A DNA stretch of 49,731 nucleotides from an uncultured Candidatus Berkelbacteria bacterium (GTDB lineage Bacteria; Patescibacteriota; UBA1384; XYA2-FULL-43-10; CAINNR01): assembly GCA_903851235.1 (NCBI GenBank), contig CAINNR010000035.1, forward strand, positions 1 to 49,731, given 5' to 3'. Made by a program: the position numbers and the translations under genes. Under the pieces are notes generated by a model. The model ran no database searches and was not told the origin of the DNA. It was given only the letters and a program-made list of their open reading frames with translations. Shown here one piece after another: positions 8,896-17,649 of the stretch; the stretch's first letter is position 1, and every line of letters starts with the position of its first letter.

Positions 8896-10626
8896 TTATT
8901 TGTCTTTATCTATAATAGCAGATTGTAGCTCGCACATCAACTGTTTGATCTCTTCCCGATCGCCGGCGGCTTCGGCGGCAGCGATTCGCTCGGCAAAATC
9001 GGTTTTTGCCCGTTCCTTTTTTTTCTCAAAATAACTGCTGATCAGCGAATCAAACTCTTTGTCGACAATCCCCTCAGTTTCCAAGTCCAGCTCTGAGGAA
9101 ACTTGTAATGAGTATAAATCCAGTTTTGATTTTACTTCCAGCGGAAGTTTTTCCAGATCGGAATTTTTTTTGATTGCCAAAAATAACTCTTTAACCACAG
9201 GGTCGACAAAATTTAATTCAAAAAAGTTTTTTGGTATTTTGTCCGCCAACTTTTTCTCCAGCCAAATAAGTCCGGCGACCCGCTGTTCATAATTTAGACC
9301 GGCTTTCTTCTCTGCCAACTCCTCTCTCTCTTCAGATCCCTTGGTTTTGTTCAACTGTCCAGCAATTGCCGATTCCGATAAGGCCAATTTTTTCGCTAAA
9401 TACTTTGTATAATACTCTTTTTCAATCTCATTTGAGATGATTTTTATCACCGGCAAAATTTCTTTTGAAATTGTTTTTTTCGCCGAAACATCGGCCGAAC
9501 CGAACTCCAAAATCAACGAGTCGATCCAATACTCAAGCGCCGGTTTGGCTGACTTGATCGCATTTTCAAAATTTTTCCGATCTGATTTTATCGCTTCGTC
9601 CGGATCCTTAAATCCCGGCAGTGATAAAACTTTGGCATTGATATCATTTTCCAGCGCCATAATTGTCGCACGTTTGAGCGCGGTTTTGCCAGCGGTGTCC
9701 GAATCGAAAGAGAAGATGATGTTCAGACTGTACCTGGCAAGTATTTTTAATTGGTCAGCAGTCAACGCAGTGCCAGAAACGGCAACGACATTTTTAAATC
9801 CGGCTTGATGGGCCGCCAACGCGTCCATTTGACCCTCAACCAAAAGCGCCGAGTTTTGCGCCCGAATATCGATTCTGGCCCTATCCAAAGCATAAATTGT
9901 TTTGCCCTTGATATAAATCGGCGATTCAGCCGAGTTGACGTACTTCGCCGCCTTCGGGTCATCCTTCAAAACTCGACCGGTGAATGCGACAATTTGACCG
10001 GAAATGTTAGAAATCGGAAACATTATTCGTCCGCGAAAACGATCCCAATATTTGCCCTTTTCACCCAAAACTAACAGGCCGGCTTTGAACAGCTCTTTCT
10101 CCGAAAAACCTTTGGCTGATAAGAATTTGATTAATAAGTCCCATGATTTTGGCGCGTAACCAATTTTCCAGTCGCGTATAGTCTGATCGGAAATGCCACG
10201 ATTTTTAAGATATTGACGTGCATGTTCAGCTTTCGGGTGATCAATCAAAATTTTATGGAATAATTTCGCCGCTAGCGAGTTGATTTCAAAAACCCGCGAT
10301 TTTTCCGTCGGCTCAATATTTTTCCCGCCATATGATAAATTTCCCCGCTGTTTCAATTCAACTCCGGCCTTTCCGGCCAAAAGTTTTAGTGCATCATAGA
10401 AATCCATCCCCTCGATCTCTTCGACAAAAGTAAAAACATCGCCTCCCTTTGAACACCCAAAACAATGAAAACTTTGCCGTTCGGCCGAAACCATAAACGA
10501 TGGCGTTTTTTCGTTGTGAAACGGGCAAAGTCCTTTGTAATTGACGCCGGCTTTCTTCAGGGTTAAATAGCCGCTGATAAAATCAACGATATCAATTTTA
10601 TTTTTTATCTCTTCAACTTCGTTCAT
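8896..10626 (-). CDS. dnaG: DNA primase DnaG
   Basis: 576 residues from ATG 10626. The N-terminal zinc domain has Cys34-x2-His37 and Cys55-x2-Cys58 (CPFH and CFGC). The TOPRIM core shows LLVEGQMDAL with the catalytic Glu and FSFDSDTAG with the metal-binding Asp pair. The C-terminal third is helical and should bind the DnaB helicase. The enzyme makes RNA primers at replication forks. The reading frame stays open upstream of ATG 10626 into an unrelated gene's antisense. I rejected that extension because the family starts at a short helix just before the zinc motif. Confidence 0.96.
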   Translation of the reverse strand: MNEVEEIKNKIDIVDFISGYLTLKKAGVNYKGLCPFHNEKTPSFMVSAERQSFHCFGCSKGGDVFTFVEEIEGMDFYDALKLLAGKAGVELKQRGNLSYGGKNIEPTEKSRVFEINSLAAKLFHKILIDHPKAEHARQYLKNRGISDQTIRDWKIGYAPKSWDLLIKFLSAKGFSEKELFKAGLLVLGEKGKYWDRFRGRIMFPISNISGQIVAFTGRVLKDDPKAAKYVNSAESPIYIKGKTIYALDRARIDIRAQNSALLVEGQMDALAAHQAGFKNVVAVSGTALTADQLKILARYSLNIIFSFDSDTAGKTALKRATIMALENDINAKVLSLPGFKDPDEAIKSDRKNFENAIKSAKPALEYWIDSLILEFGSADVSAKKTISKEILPVIKIISNEIEKEYYTKYLAKKLALSESAIAGQLNKTKGSEEREELAEKKAGLNYEQRVAGLIWLEKKLADKIPKNFFELNFVDPVVKELFLAIKKNSDLEKLPLEVKSKLDLYSLQVSSELDLETEGIVDKEFDSLISSYFEKKKERAKTDFAERIAAAEAAGDREEIKQLMCELQSAIIDKDK

Positions 10627-10652
10627 GATAACTTTAATATAACATATTAAAA

Positions 10653-10677
10653 TTGGGATGGAATATCTCCACCCCAA
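10653..10677 (-). terminator. terminator of the 207-aa orphan gene
   Basis: Inverted repeat of 10 bp with one G-U pair (10653-10662 and 10668-10677), loop of 5, followed on the minus strand by TTTTA. It sits just after the stop codon at 10685 and before the dnaG start. Confidence 0.65.
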
Positions 10678-10684
10678 CGGATTG

Positions 10685-11308
10685 CTACCACAAGTATCTA
10701 CTTTTGACATATCTGATAATAATCGCTGTTTGTAATTTAATCTTTGGTGAGCAAAGTCTAATCGACTCTTGAGTTCCTTCCGGTAAGTTTGAAAAAACTT
10801 TTCTGCATTTCTTCTGCCAGCCTTCACCGACATAACCGACAGATTTGTTTGTCGCGGGATTGATTTTAAGCCAAGGCCAAACATCACGAAAGTAACTTTG
10901 GATGTAGGAACCGGAACAGTATCCATCACCGAGGTGTATACTTGGCAGTGCTAATTTACGCATCGCAGTCAGAAATTTGGGATCTAATTTCAATTTCCCA
11001 ACCTTAATTGCCACTTCGAGCTCTAGAAACAGCGCGTAATCAAGCTCGAATTCTCGATATGGAGTTCTAAAATCATCTTTCTCAATCACATATCTGTTAC
11101 CAGTGATAGTTCTGACTACTCCGGTAAATACCGCATACGCCGCCCATTGATCAATACTTGGACATTGCTCTCGACCAAATCCTTTGACACAAAGACATGA
11201 CATTATGTCGACAACAAGACTGTCCTTCAACGGTCGACCAATTGATTTTATCTTGGCAATTCTCACACTGTCTTCATCTGACACCGCCACCAGCCGAATA
11301 TCTGACAT
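10685..11308 (-). CDS. hypothetical orphan protein, 207 aa
   Basis: About 207 residues from ATG 11308, which follows GAGGAG at 8 bp; two earlier in-frame starts (GTG 11317, ATG 11314) are too close to the RBS. It is a soluble alpha/beta-type sequence with scattered Cys and Trp and no motif I recognise. The middle (TPYREFELDYALFLELEVAIKVG split at 20) is strongly helical. It has its own terminator and a plausible upstream promoter, so it behaves as a single-gene unit between dnaG and the radical-SAM operon. Confidence 0.6.
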   Translation of the reverse strand: MSDIRLVAVSDEDSVRIAKIKSIGRPLKDSLVVDIMSCLCVKGFGREQCPSIDQWAAYAVFTGVVRTITGNRYVIEKDDFRTPYREFELDYALFLELEVAIKVGKLKLDPKFLTAMRKLALPSIHLGDGYCSGSYIQSYFRDVWPWLKINPATNKSVGYVGEGWQKKCRKVFSNLPEGTQESIRLCSPKIKLQTAIIIRYVKSRYLW

Positions 11309-11437
11309 CGCCATCACTCCTCGATTGTTAACGTTCTCACTACCGATTTAATCTTATCAATCGGCAAAATCCGGGACAACAAATATAACATACTGGCTAC
11401 TTTTTGACGGATTAAAAATAATTCTTGAAAGAAAAAA

Positions 11438-12610
11438 CTAATTCATTGTTTTAGTGTTGAGCAAGAAATTTGCCAATGACTTACTGCACAGGTTTGCCAA
11501 CAAAATTCTTCTTTTCAAAATTTTTTCTCTTTTGTTAATTACATTTGAAGAAATTTTATATTTCATTTTGCTAGCTTCGGTTCTTGGCCTGTCAGAATAG
11601 GCAAAAATTTTAACTCGATCAAATAACCCAGTACTGATTATTTTCAGTGTTTGATTAAAATCAGCATCGGTTTCCCCCGGAAATCCTACTATTATATGTG
11701 TATTTATTTTTAATTTTGGATTTAAGTTTTTTAATTCTCTAATTTTTCGAATTATCGAGTTGATTTCATACGGCCGTTGCATTAATTTTAGAATTCGATT
11801 TGACCCGGATTGAATCGGAATTGTGATGTAAATTATTTTTTCGAGTGATAGTAATTCTATCACTCGATTTTCAAATAATCCGCGAGGATTAAATTCTGGG
11901 ACGGCGATTTTGTAGTCACCACCATAGCGAGTCATTTTGCTCAATAGATCGTAAATGCTTTCACCATTATCGACTCCAAATGCCGAGGTGTCGTCGGAAT
12001 TTAAGGCAAATAATTTATAACCTGATTTTAATCCTTTTTCAAAATCGATAATAATTTCCGCGGTTTTTCTACTCCGATGCTTTGTCGTGAACTTTTCAGA
12101 GCAATACGAACAATTTCCCTTACAGCCATCAGAAATTTTTAAATGGAAAATTTCATCTTTTTTCAACCTGTATTTAATTGATTCATCTTTCAAAAATAAA
12201 GTATTCAAGGTCAAAATTATTTTTTCCCGAAAAGTTAATTTGTCATTATTAGTAAAATTTACCTTGACATCGGAGCTATTTAAATTAAAATATTTTGCAA
12301 TTTCCGACAAATCGCGGCTAAATTGTTTAATCTCGGAAGAAATTACTTTGATTTTGTCTGCTGATGTTGATGGCAAACAACCAAAAATGGCAATTTTCTG
12401 ACTTTGATTTTTTTCAGACAGAATTTTTTTTATCAATAATAAAAATTCATCTTCTTTCTTTTTCAAAAAACTACAGGAATTGATAAAAATTATTTTCGAT
12501 GACAAAAGATCGGTTTTCTGCCAATCATTTTTAATTAGTAGTTCTGAAAGCTCCTCGCCGACCAATTTCAAACGAGTACATATCCCATTATTGATAAGAT
12601 GGAAGCGCAT
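11438..12610 (-). CDS. MiaB/RimO-like radical SAM methylthiotransferase-family protein
   Basis: 390 residues. The N-terminal UPF0004-like part has Cys in FINSCSF and IFGCLPS, two of the ligands that hold the second Fe-S cluster in this family. The radical SAM motif C-x3-C-x2-C is DGCKGNCSYC (about residues 158-167). Later blocks IPIQSGSNRILKLMQRPY and IVGFPGETDADF are family hallmarks. No clear C-terminal TRAM domain is present, and the sequence is divergent and Lys/Asn-rich, so the substrate (tRNA, ribosomal protein or other) is uncertain. It overlaps the preceding nucleotidyltransferase gene by 23 bp. Confidence 0.8.
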   Translation of the reverse strand: MRFHLINNGICTRLKLVGEELSELLIKNDWQKTDLLSSKIIFINSCSFLKKKEDEFLLLIKKILSEKNQSQKIAIFGCLPSTSADKIKVISSEIKQFSRDLSEIAKYFNLNSSDVKVNFTNNDKLTFREKIILTLNTLFLKDESIKYRLKKDEIFHLKISDGCKGNCSYCSEKFTTKHRSRKTAEIIIDFEKGLKSGYKLFALNSDDTSAFGVDNGESIYDLLSKMTRYGGDYKIAVPEFNPRGLFENRVIELLSLEKIIYITIPIQSGSNRILKLMQRPYEINSIIRKIRELKNLNPKLKINTHIIVGFPGETDADFNQTLKIISTGLFDRVKIFAYSDRPRTEASKMKYKISSNVINKREKILKRRILLANLCSKSLANFLLNTKTMN

Positions 12611-13571
12611 TTTTGCTCCTTTTTAAAATTTTTATTCCCTGATAATATTTATCAACTGTTATTAGGTTACCATCCAAATGAATATTGCCACAAACCTCGA
12701 CAACTTCGCCAACTCGAACTGCTTGATGATAAACCCAAAAATATGTCAGAATTTTCCAGACTTTTTTACCGTCAAAAATTTTAAAAAATCTCGGAACAAA
12801 ATTACAACTAAAATCATCTATTACAATTCCTCGAATCTTTTTCCCACCGATCATTGGGTTTCTTATAACCGGGTTGACACCAGTTTCATGCTCCATTTTG
12901 ACAAATCTTATCGTGGTTAAAATTCCGTCGCCGACCTGAACCGACGACCATTTATTTGCCAATGTCAGCTCAAAAGAATTATTTTTCTGTATAAAAACCC
13001 CACCCAATTTTTGACTTTCGTAATTGATGTGATTTTGACTAATATTTTTTAATCCAGTTTTTTTTATAATCAAATCAAAGTTTTTCTGAAGAATTAGACA
13101 ATTTTCTTCGCCATAAACCAGAAAATCAATATCTTTTGCTAACTTTCCATCCGTTTTTTTGTATAACCCGACCAAATATGAACCAAATATTCCAATATCT
13201 TTTTCATTGACTCCAACACTTTTGATCGCTTCAAAAATATCTCGCCAAATCGTATTTGTAAACTCTTTCTTAAATTTCTTTATTATTTTCCCCGGCCGAA
13301 AAACTTTCGTAATCTCCAATTCCGGCACAAGAAAAACATTTCTCGGAATTTCTTTGTTTTTTATTGCAAACGGAAAATTAAATTTCTGATCGTCGGCAAC
13401 TTCAATTACTTCTTTTCGATATTTTTTTCCATCCAAAGAAATTCTGTCACCAAATTCACATGGCCAGTAAACTGGACAAGCCAAAAATTTTCCACGTGGG
13501 TGCCAATTCCCCCTAACGATAAAAATCTCACCGTTTTTAACTTGAAAATAATCTAAATCAAATAATTTCAT
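12588..13571 (-). CDS. nucleotidyltransferase-like protein
   Basis: About 327 residues from ATG 13571. A central segment reads GIFGSYLVGLYKK followed by AKDIDFLVYG, which matches the GS-x-x-x-G and D-x-D metal-binding pattern of polymerase-beta-type nucleotidyltransferases. The flanking N-terminal beta-rich region (NWHPRGKFLACPVYWP) and C-terminal region are unfamiliar to me. It sits between a P-loop kinase and a MiaB-like enzyme with overlapping ends (14 and 23 bp), so all three are probably made together and act in one pathway, perhaps RNA or nucleotide modification. Confidence 0.6.
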   Translation of the reverse strand: MKLFDLDYFQVKNGEIFIVRGNWHPRGKFLACPVYWPCEFGDRISLDGKKYRKEVIEVADDQKFNFPFAIKNKEIPRNVFLVPELEITKVFRPGKIIKKFKKEFTNTIWRDIFEAIKSVGVNEKDIGIFGSYLVGLYKKTDGKLAKDIDFLVYGEENCLILQKNFDLIIKKTGLKNISQNHINYESQKLGGVFIQKNNSFELTLANKWSSVQVGDGILTTIRFVKMEHETGVNPVIRNPMIGGKKIRGIVIDDFSCNFVPRFFKIFDGKKVWKILTYFWVYHQAVRVGEVVEVCGNIHLDGNLITVDKYYQGIKILKRSKNALPSYQ

Positions 13572-14196
13572 AACGCACAATTATATTTTTGATGATTTCA
13601 ATTTGCTCATAAAAATTTTTTTCCGGTAGAACATGACATTTGAACCTTTCTGCCTGTTTTAAAACCTCTTCTTCAATCAAGATAAATTCTCGAAATTTCT
13701 CACTCCAAACATCAACTTGTTTCCCATGCCTTTCAAGAATTTTATGTCTAATTTTCTCTTTGTAAATATTTTTATACTCCGATTTGATAATAAAATAAAA
13801 CAGATTGAAATTTTGCAAATCGTGACAATATAACTTTGGTAAAAGTTGAATACCTTCGATAATAATATTTTCGCCATTTTTTTCTGATTTTTCGAAAATT
13901 GACATAACTCCAGATTTTAATCCCTGACAATATTTTTGGAATCCGGACAAAATATTTTTTTCAGTTCTCTTGCCAATCAATTGCCAAGCGTCATGACTCG
14001 ACTTTGATAAAAAGGGATTATTGTCATATTTTTTCACAACCTCTTTGATTTCATCTACACCAATACAAACTTTGAAATCAAGTTCTGCCGCTAACTTAAT
14101 CGCCAGAGTTGACTTTCCGGTTGCTGGCATACCACAGATCAAGATAATCACCGGTTTTTTTGCTCTTTGAATTTTTTTATTAATTTCATTTGTCAC
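13558..14196 (-). CDS. P-loop kinase, 2-phosphoglycerate-kinase-like
   Basis: 212 residues with Walker A GMPATGKST near residue 22, followed by a kinase-like lid region rich in Lys and Arg. A D-E-I pair after VCIG resembles the substrate-binding segment of small-molecule kinases such as 2-phosphoglycerate kinase or zeta-toxin-like enzymes. The true substrate is unknown. It is the first gene of the three-gene operon ending at 11438. Confidence 0.65.
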   Translation of the reverse strand: MTNEINKKIQRAKKPVIILICGMPATGKSTLAIKLAAELDFKVCIGVDEIKEVVKKYDNNPFLSKSSHDAWQLIGKRTEKNILSGFQKYCQGLKSGVMSIFEKSEKNGENIIIEGIQLLPKLYCHDLQNFNLFYFIIKSEYKNIYKEKIRHKILERHGKQVDVWSEKFREFILIEEEVLKQAERFKCHVLPEKNFYEQIEIIKNIIVRYEII

Positions 14197-14261
14197 AATT
14201 AAAAAATAACCGAAATTGGTTTTTCGGTAAAAAAGTAAACGGATTTAATTACTTATTGACG

Positions 14262-14909
14262 TTACTCGCTGTAAAAACATTCGCATGGCGATTTGTGGCA
14301 AACAAAGCAACCATTGGAGAAAAACTTCGAAAACTCTGTCGCCAAATCAATCTCCAAATTATTTGCGACTTTCAAGAGTTCAACGAAATAATCGACGCAA
14401 GCAATTTCAATTTCATGCATATTTTTTTTGCCAGAAGCTTGGCGGAAGCGACGAAATGATTGGTGAAAAATATCTTGATGGCGTAAAATTTCCAAATTTC
14501 TAAATTCGGTCGATTCGTTCGGGTAAATTTTGCCGATAACCTTTTGCCAGTTAATGAGATCTTTCGGATTTCCGGAAACCGGTCGACCGGTTTTTTGACT
14601 CTGACGTTTTTTATTTTTCTGACAATCGCAGGGAATTCCGAGACAAAACGGACATTTGTAAGAGTAGCGAATTTCCAGCATTTTTTGCAGATCAATTCCA
14701 AAACTGCTAATAATGGCAAAATACCAAGCCAAAGAAACCAGCAGTTTTTCGACTGATTTGTCCAGTCGCTGATTTTTTTTATCATCAATATAACGCAAAA
14801 GCCACTTTTGATGATAATAGAAAAGATCACCAAGATCGTATAAGCGAGCGTCTTGCAGACCGTAAATCCGATCGGAAAGATCGAGTAGTTGTTGGATTGT
14901 TTTGTCCAT
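14262..14909 (-). CDS. MazG-like tandem protein with two zinc knuckles
   Basis: About 215 residues from ATG 14909. Two similar halves are visible. Each has a helical stretch with a GIDL or EIDL segment (SSFGIDLQKMLE; NNLEIDLATEF) and then a Cys cluster, CPFCLGIPCDC in the first half and CFVCHKSPCEC at the C-terminus. Helix-plus-CPxC...PCxC tails occur in MazG-like pyrophosphohydrolase relatives. The acidic metal-binding residues of active MazG are not clear here, so an enzymatic role is doubtful. It diverges from the radical-SAM gene at 14967. Confidence 0.5.
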   Translation of the reverse strand: MDKTIQQLLDLSDRIYGLQDARLYDLGDLFYYHQKWLLRYIDDKKNQRLDKSVEKLLVSLAWYFAIISSFGIDLQKMLEIRYSYKCPFCLGIPCDCQKNKKRQSQKTGRPVSGNPKDLINWQKVIGKIYPNESTEFRNLEILRHQDIFHQSFRRFRQASGKKNMHEIEIACVDYFVELLKVANNLEIDLATEFSKFFSNGCFVCHKSPCECFYSE

Positions 14910-14954
14910 TGCGACTTCACTATAGCACAAAAATTTTGGTGGATAAAATAATGG

Positions 14955-14960
14955 TATAAT
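14955..14960 (+). promoter_or_regulatory. extended -10 promoter, probable leaderless transcript
   Basis: TATAAT at 14955-14960 is preceded by TGG (extended -10). Only 6 bp separate it from ATG 14967, placing the transcription start at about the first base of the start codon. There is no room for a Shine-Dalgarno site. Confidence 0.55.
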
Positions 14961-14966
14961 CTTTTT

Positions 14967-15815
14967 ATGAAGAAAAAGAAATTGCCAAAAACAGTTCACT
15001 TTCAGATCACTTCAAAGTGCAATAACAATTGCAAACACTGTTTCGGCCCAAATAAAAACAATCCCGACATGAAATTGTCAGCAATCGGTAAGATGATAAG
15101 GATCATCACCGATGGCGGGGCAGAAAATATTCATTTGACCGGTGGTGAGCCGACGCTCAGAAAAGATTTTGGACCGATTTTATCAAAGTTTAAAAATGCC
15201 GGACTCGGAATTTTTATGGACACAAATTGCGACCATTTTTTTGAAAATGAAAAAGTTATCAGCCAAAATGTTCAAGTCATTGGATTACCGATAGATTTCT
15301 CGAATAAAAGCTGGCGAAACGAAATGAATTTGAAGAATGTTTTGAAAGTTTTGAATTTTTATAAAAGCAAAAAGTTTAAACCGAAGATTCGCGTTCTATC
15401 GACCGTAACAAAAGAAAATATTGATGATATTGTAAACATCGGCGAGTTGTTAAAAAAATATCAATTTGATGTTTGGAGAATTTTTCAATTTTTACCACTG
15501 AAAAACTCCAACGCTGAAAAAAATCGACAAGAACTAAAGATTTCGAGGCGGGATTTTTTACTAATGAAAGATAAAATTACCAAAGATTTTTCAGCGTTAT
15601 TTAATATCAATTTTGTTCCTATCGGTTATCGCAACAAGGCTTATTTTATTATCTCATCACATGGGAAAGTCATGATTCCAACCGAAAATGGTAAATGCGA
15701 AAACAAAATTGTCGGCGATATCTCTGACGTTGATATTGTCGAAAAGTGGAGTATTTTTGGCTCAGAAAAAAATTTTAATAATTCGACACAAGAGATATTT
15801 GATCTAATTAAGTGA
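14967..15815 (+). CDS. radical SAM protein, MoaA/PqqE-like core
   Basis: 282 residues. The cluster motif is Cys18-x3-Cys22-x2-Cys25 (SKCNNNCKHC), followed by the HLTGGEPTLRKDF block that binds S-adenosylmethionine. The barrel continues to about residue 230. The C-terminus has only one Cys (NGKCENK) where SPASM-type enzymes have several, so any auxiliary cluster is lost or reduced. Such enzymes modify peptides or cofactors; the substrate is not evident and no precursor peptide was seen nearby. The mRNA seems leaderless. Confidence 0.8.
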   Translation: MKKKKLPKTVHFQITSKCNNNCKHCFGPNKNNPDMKLSAIGKMIRIITDGGAENIHLTGGEPTLRKDFGPILSKFKNAGLGIFMDTNCDHFFENEKVISQNVQVIGLPIDFSNKSWRNEMNLKNVLKVLNFYKSKKFKPKIRVLSTVTKENIDDIVNIGELLKKYQFDVWRIFQFLPLKNSNAEKNRQELKISRRDFLLMKDKITKDFSALFNINFVPIGYRNKAYFIISSHGKVMIPTENGKCENKIVGDISDVDIVEKWSIFGSEKNFNNSTQEIFDLIK

Positions 15816-15851
15816 CATTTTCTTTCCACTTAATAAATTCAACTTTGTTGT

Positions 15852-16505
15852 TTAAACTTTAGACAATCCACCTTCACGTGTAGCTTCGTCTCCGTCTTTG
15901 TTTAATTTATATTGTCTATACCAATCACGAAGTTCTGGAATTGATTGCAAATCACGAAGATAACTCTCTCTGGCCGGTGAAGGCTTTGCAACATCCAAAT
16001 ATTCCTTAATCATCGGCTGGTATTCTAAAATATTTATTCTTTCAAGAGGAATTGAATCGTGAAAAATCACCTCCGGTAAAACATATTTAAGTTCATCACT
16101 ATGTTCCAAATAGTACTCGGCGTCAATACGACTCTCTGCATATGCATTTTCAGCTTCCCTTTGTCTCTGGCGAAATTCGTCGGCAGATAAGTTCTTTGAC
16201 ATCACTTGAAATCTCAAAGTATGGGCCCTGTCGACAACATACGCCGGATTATTTTCATTGTCGTGCTCTATCTCCAATAAGGCCCGACCGACAAGCCAGC
16301 TCCATGGACAAGAAAATTCCGGATTTTTAAACCAATCATCGGGCAACGGCTGAAAAAAAGCAAAACCAACACCTAGTTTTCGAGCTTTTTTACCCTCCTT
16401 CCCCAAACGAGCGCTGGCGGCAATACCAGGGGTACCTCCAGATTTCCACGATCCATTTTTTATCTCTTCTAAATTTTCCAGTCTGGCATAATGATAAAGT
16501 TTCAT
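15852..16505 (-). CDS. hypothetical protein, ADP-ribosyltransferase-like fold possible
   Basis: 217 residues starting MKLYHYARLENLEEI, close to the YH-x-T-x-x-x-NL-x-x-I opening of DarT/DUF4433 and other ART-fold proteins. Near residue 170 PEVIFHDSIPLERI matches the glutamate-bearing strand followed by an IP-x-E-x-I turn that ends many ART domains. The middle is rich in charged and aromatic residues. I see no antitoxin partner such as a macrodomain gene next to it. ART-like is an inference from two short matches; otherwise unknown. Confidence 0.4.
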   Translation of the reverse strand: MKLYHYARLENLEEIKNGSWKSGGTPGIAASARLGKEGKKARKLGVGFAFFQPLPDDWFKNPEFSCPWSWLVGRALLEIEHDNENNPAYVVDRAHTLRFQVMSKNLSADEFRQRQREAENAYAESRIDAEYYLEHSDELKYVLPEVIFHDSIPLERINILEYQPMIKEYLDVAKPSPARESYLRDLQSIPELRDWYRQYKLNKDGDEATREGGLSKV

Positions 16506-16524
16506 ATTAAATATTTAATATTTT

Positions 16525-16946
16525 TTACAGCTCCTCGTCTGAAATTATTTTGATTCCATTTTTCTTCAAAAGTTTTGTCGTAATACCATCGCCCTCGATA
16601 ATTTTGCCGGAAAAAGTGCCATCGTAAATCTGACCGTAACCGCACGACGGGCTTCTTTGCTTCAAAATTGCTTTCTCTGCCTGATACAATTTGGCGATTT
16701 TTAATGTTTCCCTCGCACCTTTTTCAAATTCACTGCTAACATCGATGTCATCTTTCTCCAAAACTTTGCCAGCAGAAATTCCGAACAAGGTCGCGGAGTT
16801 TTCAAGCCACCAAGTTGTTCTGGACAAACCGGAATCAAAATTTCCATTTTTGCTAAAGCCAAAACTTTTTCATTCGGTTTGGACTTGCCGTCATATCGGC
16901 AACAAATTCCCAATAAACAAGCACTGCAAATAATTGGTTTCCCCAT
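16525..16946 (-). pseudogene. DUF523 family gene with a single frameshift
   Basis: The N-terminal frame from ATG 16946 gives CSACLLGICCRYDG and VCPEQLGGLKTPRP, and the C-terminal frame gives ISAGKVLEKDD, RSPSCGYGQIYDGTFSG and a normal DUF523 ending. Together they form a full DUF523 protein of about 140 residues, but the two parts are in different frames. The break lies near 16776-16784 on the minus strand, where one A appears to be missing after the TCGGAA codons. It may be a true pseudogene or an assembly error. The family is Cys-rich and of unknown function. Confidence 0.75.
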
Positions 16947-16975
16947 AATTTTTATGTTATTTAACAATATCTCCC

Positions 16976-17004
16976 TTGATTAATTTATCACATTTTGCTA
17001 AAAT
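16976..17004 (+). promoter_or_regulatory. sigma70-type promoter for the 183-aa orphan gene
   Basis: TTGATT at 16976-16981, a 17-bp spacer, and TAAAAT at 16999-17004, 40 bp before ATG 17045. Confidence 0.6.
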
Positions 17005-17044
17005 TTGCGCTAGTGCTGACATCACAGAAAGAGGTGCACCACGA

Positions 17045-17596
17045 ATGCCAAATATCATGCTGAATCATGATACTGAAGCGGCCAACAGATTGATCGTTGG
17101 ATTGGCAAGAGTTTTGTCACCAGATTTACTCAACGATATTGTGATTTCAATCAGCTTGGGGCCGATTTGGGAACCGGTTATTCGAGTCAGTGACGAAACT
17201 TCAGTTTTTCTTTTTGAAAAAGTTTACAACGCTTGCGCCAGTGCCGGCATTGAAGTTAGTACTCGACGCTTTCAGCCGATACTAAAACCGGACATGATTG
17301 ATTTGGAATTCTTTGGCTACGGACATGATCAACCTTGGGGAGATTTTTCTACCAGACTTCCCGACGCTGTTAATGTCTGTAAAGTCCCATCAATGGTAAA
17401 AGATTTGGTAGGAAAACCCTCGCCCTTTGCTGCGATTTATCAGTCACTGACAGCAAAACTGGATGATCTCTTTATCGAAACAGCAATAAAAGTTAATGAA
17501 ATCATCGAAACTGAGGTCTTCTGGCGCGGGCCAGAACGATTGATGACCTTTCACGAACATGGCACATTCACAGACTGGTTGGATAAGAGCTTCTAG
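17045..17596 (+). CDS. hypothetical orphan protein, 183 aa
   Basis: Start at ATG 17045, 7 bp after AGAGGTG. An in-frame ATG at 16976 is rejected because it lies in the -35 box. The product is soluble and acidic, with a helix-rich C-terminal half (SLTAKLDDLFIETAIKVNEI) and a region with GYGHDQPWGDF that may be a loop. No family recognised. It is flanked by its own promoter and a strong terminator, as with the other orphan units of this window. Confidence 0.65.
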   Translation: MPNIMLNHDTEAANRLIVGLARVLSPDLLNDIVISISLGPIWEPVIRVSDETSVFLFEKVYNACASAGIEVSTRRFQPILKPDMIDLEFFGYGHDQPWGDFSTRLPDAVNVCKVPSMVKDLVGKPSPFAAIYQSLTAKLDDLFIETAIKVNEIIETEVFWRGPERLMTFHEHGTFTDWLDKSF

Positions 17597-17602
17597 AACA
17601 CA

Positions 17603-17637
17603 AACGCTCCGAATAGCATCGGAGCGTTATTTTTATT
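17603..17637 (+). terminator. Rho-independent terminator
   Basis: A 10-bp perfect stem AACGCTCCGA / TCGGAGCGTT (17603-17612 and 17619-17628) followed by a T-rich run. It starts 6 bp after the stop codon of the gene at 17045. Confidence 0.85.
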
Positions 17638-17649
17638 ATTTACTTGAGA

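Noticed and set aside
10627-10929. N-terminal extension of DnaG by 100 residues
   Set aside because: It is antisense to the orphan gene at 10685, and the family begins close to the zinc motif, which fits ATG 10626.
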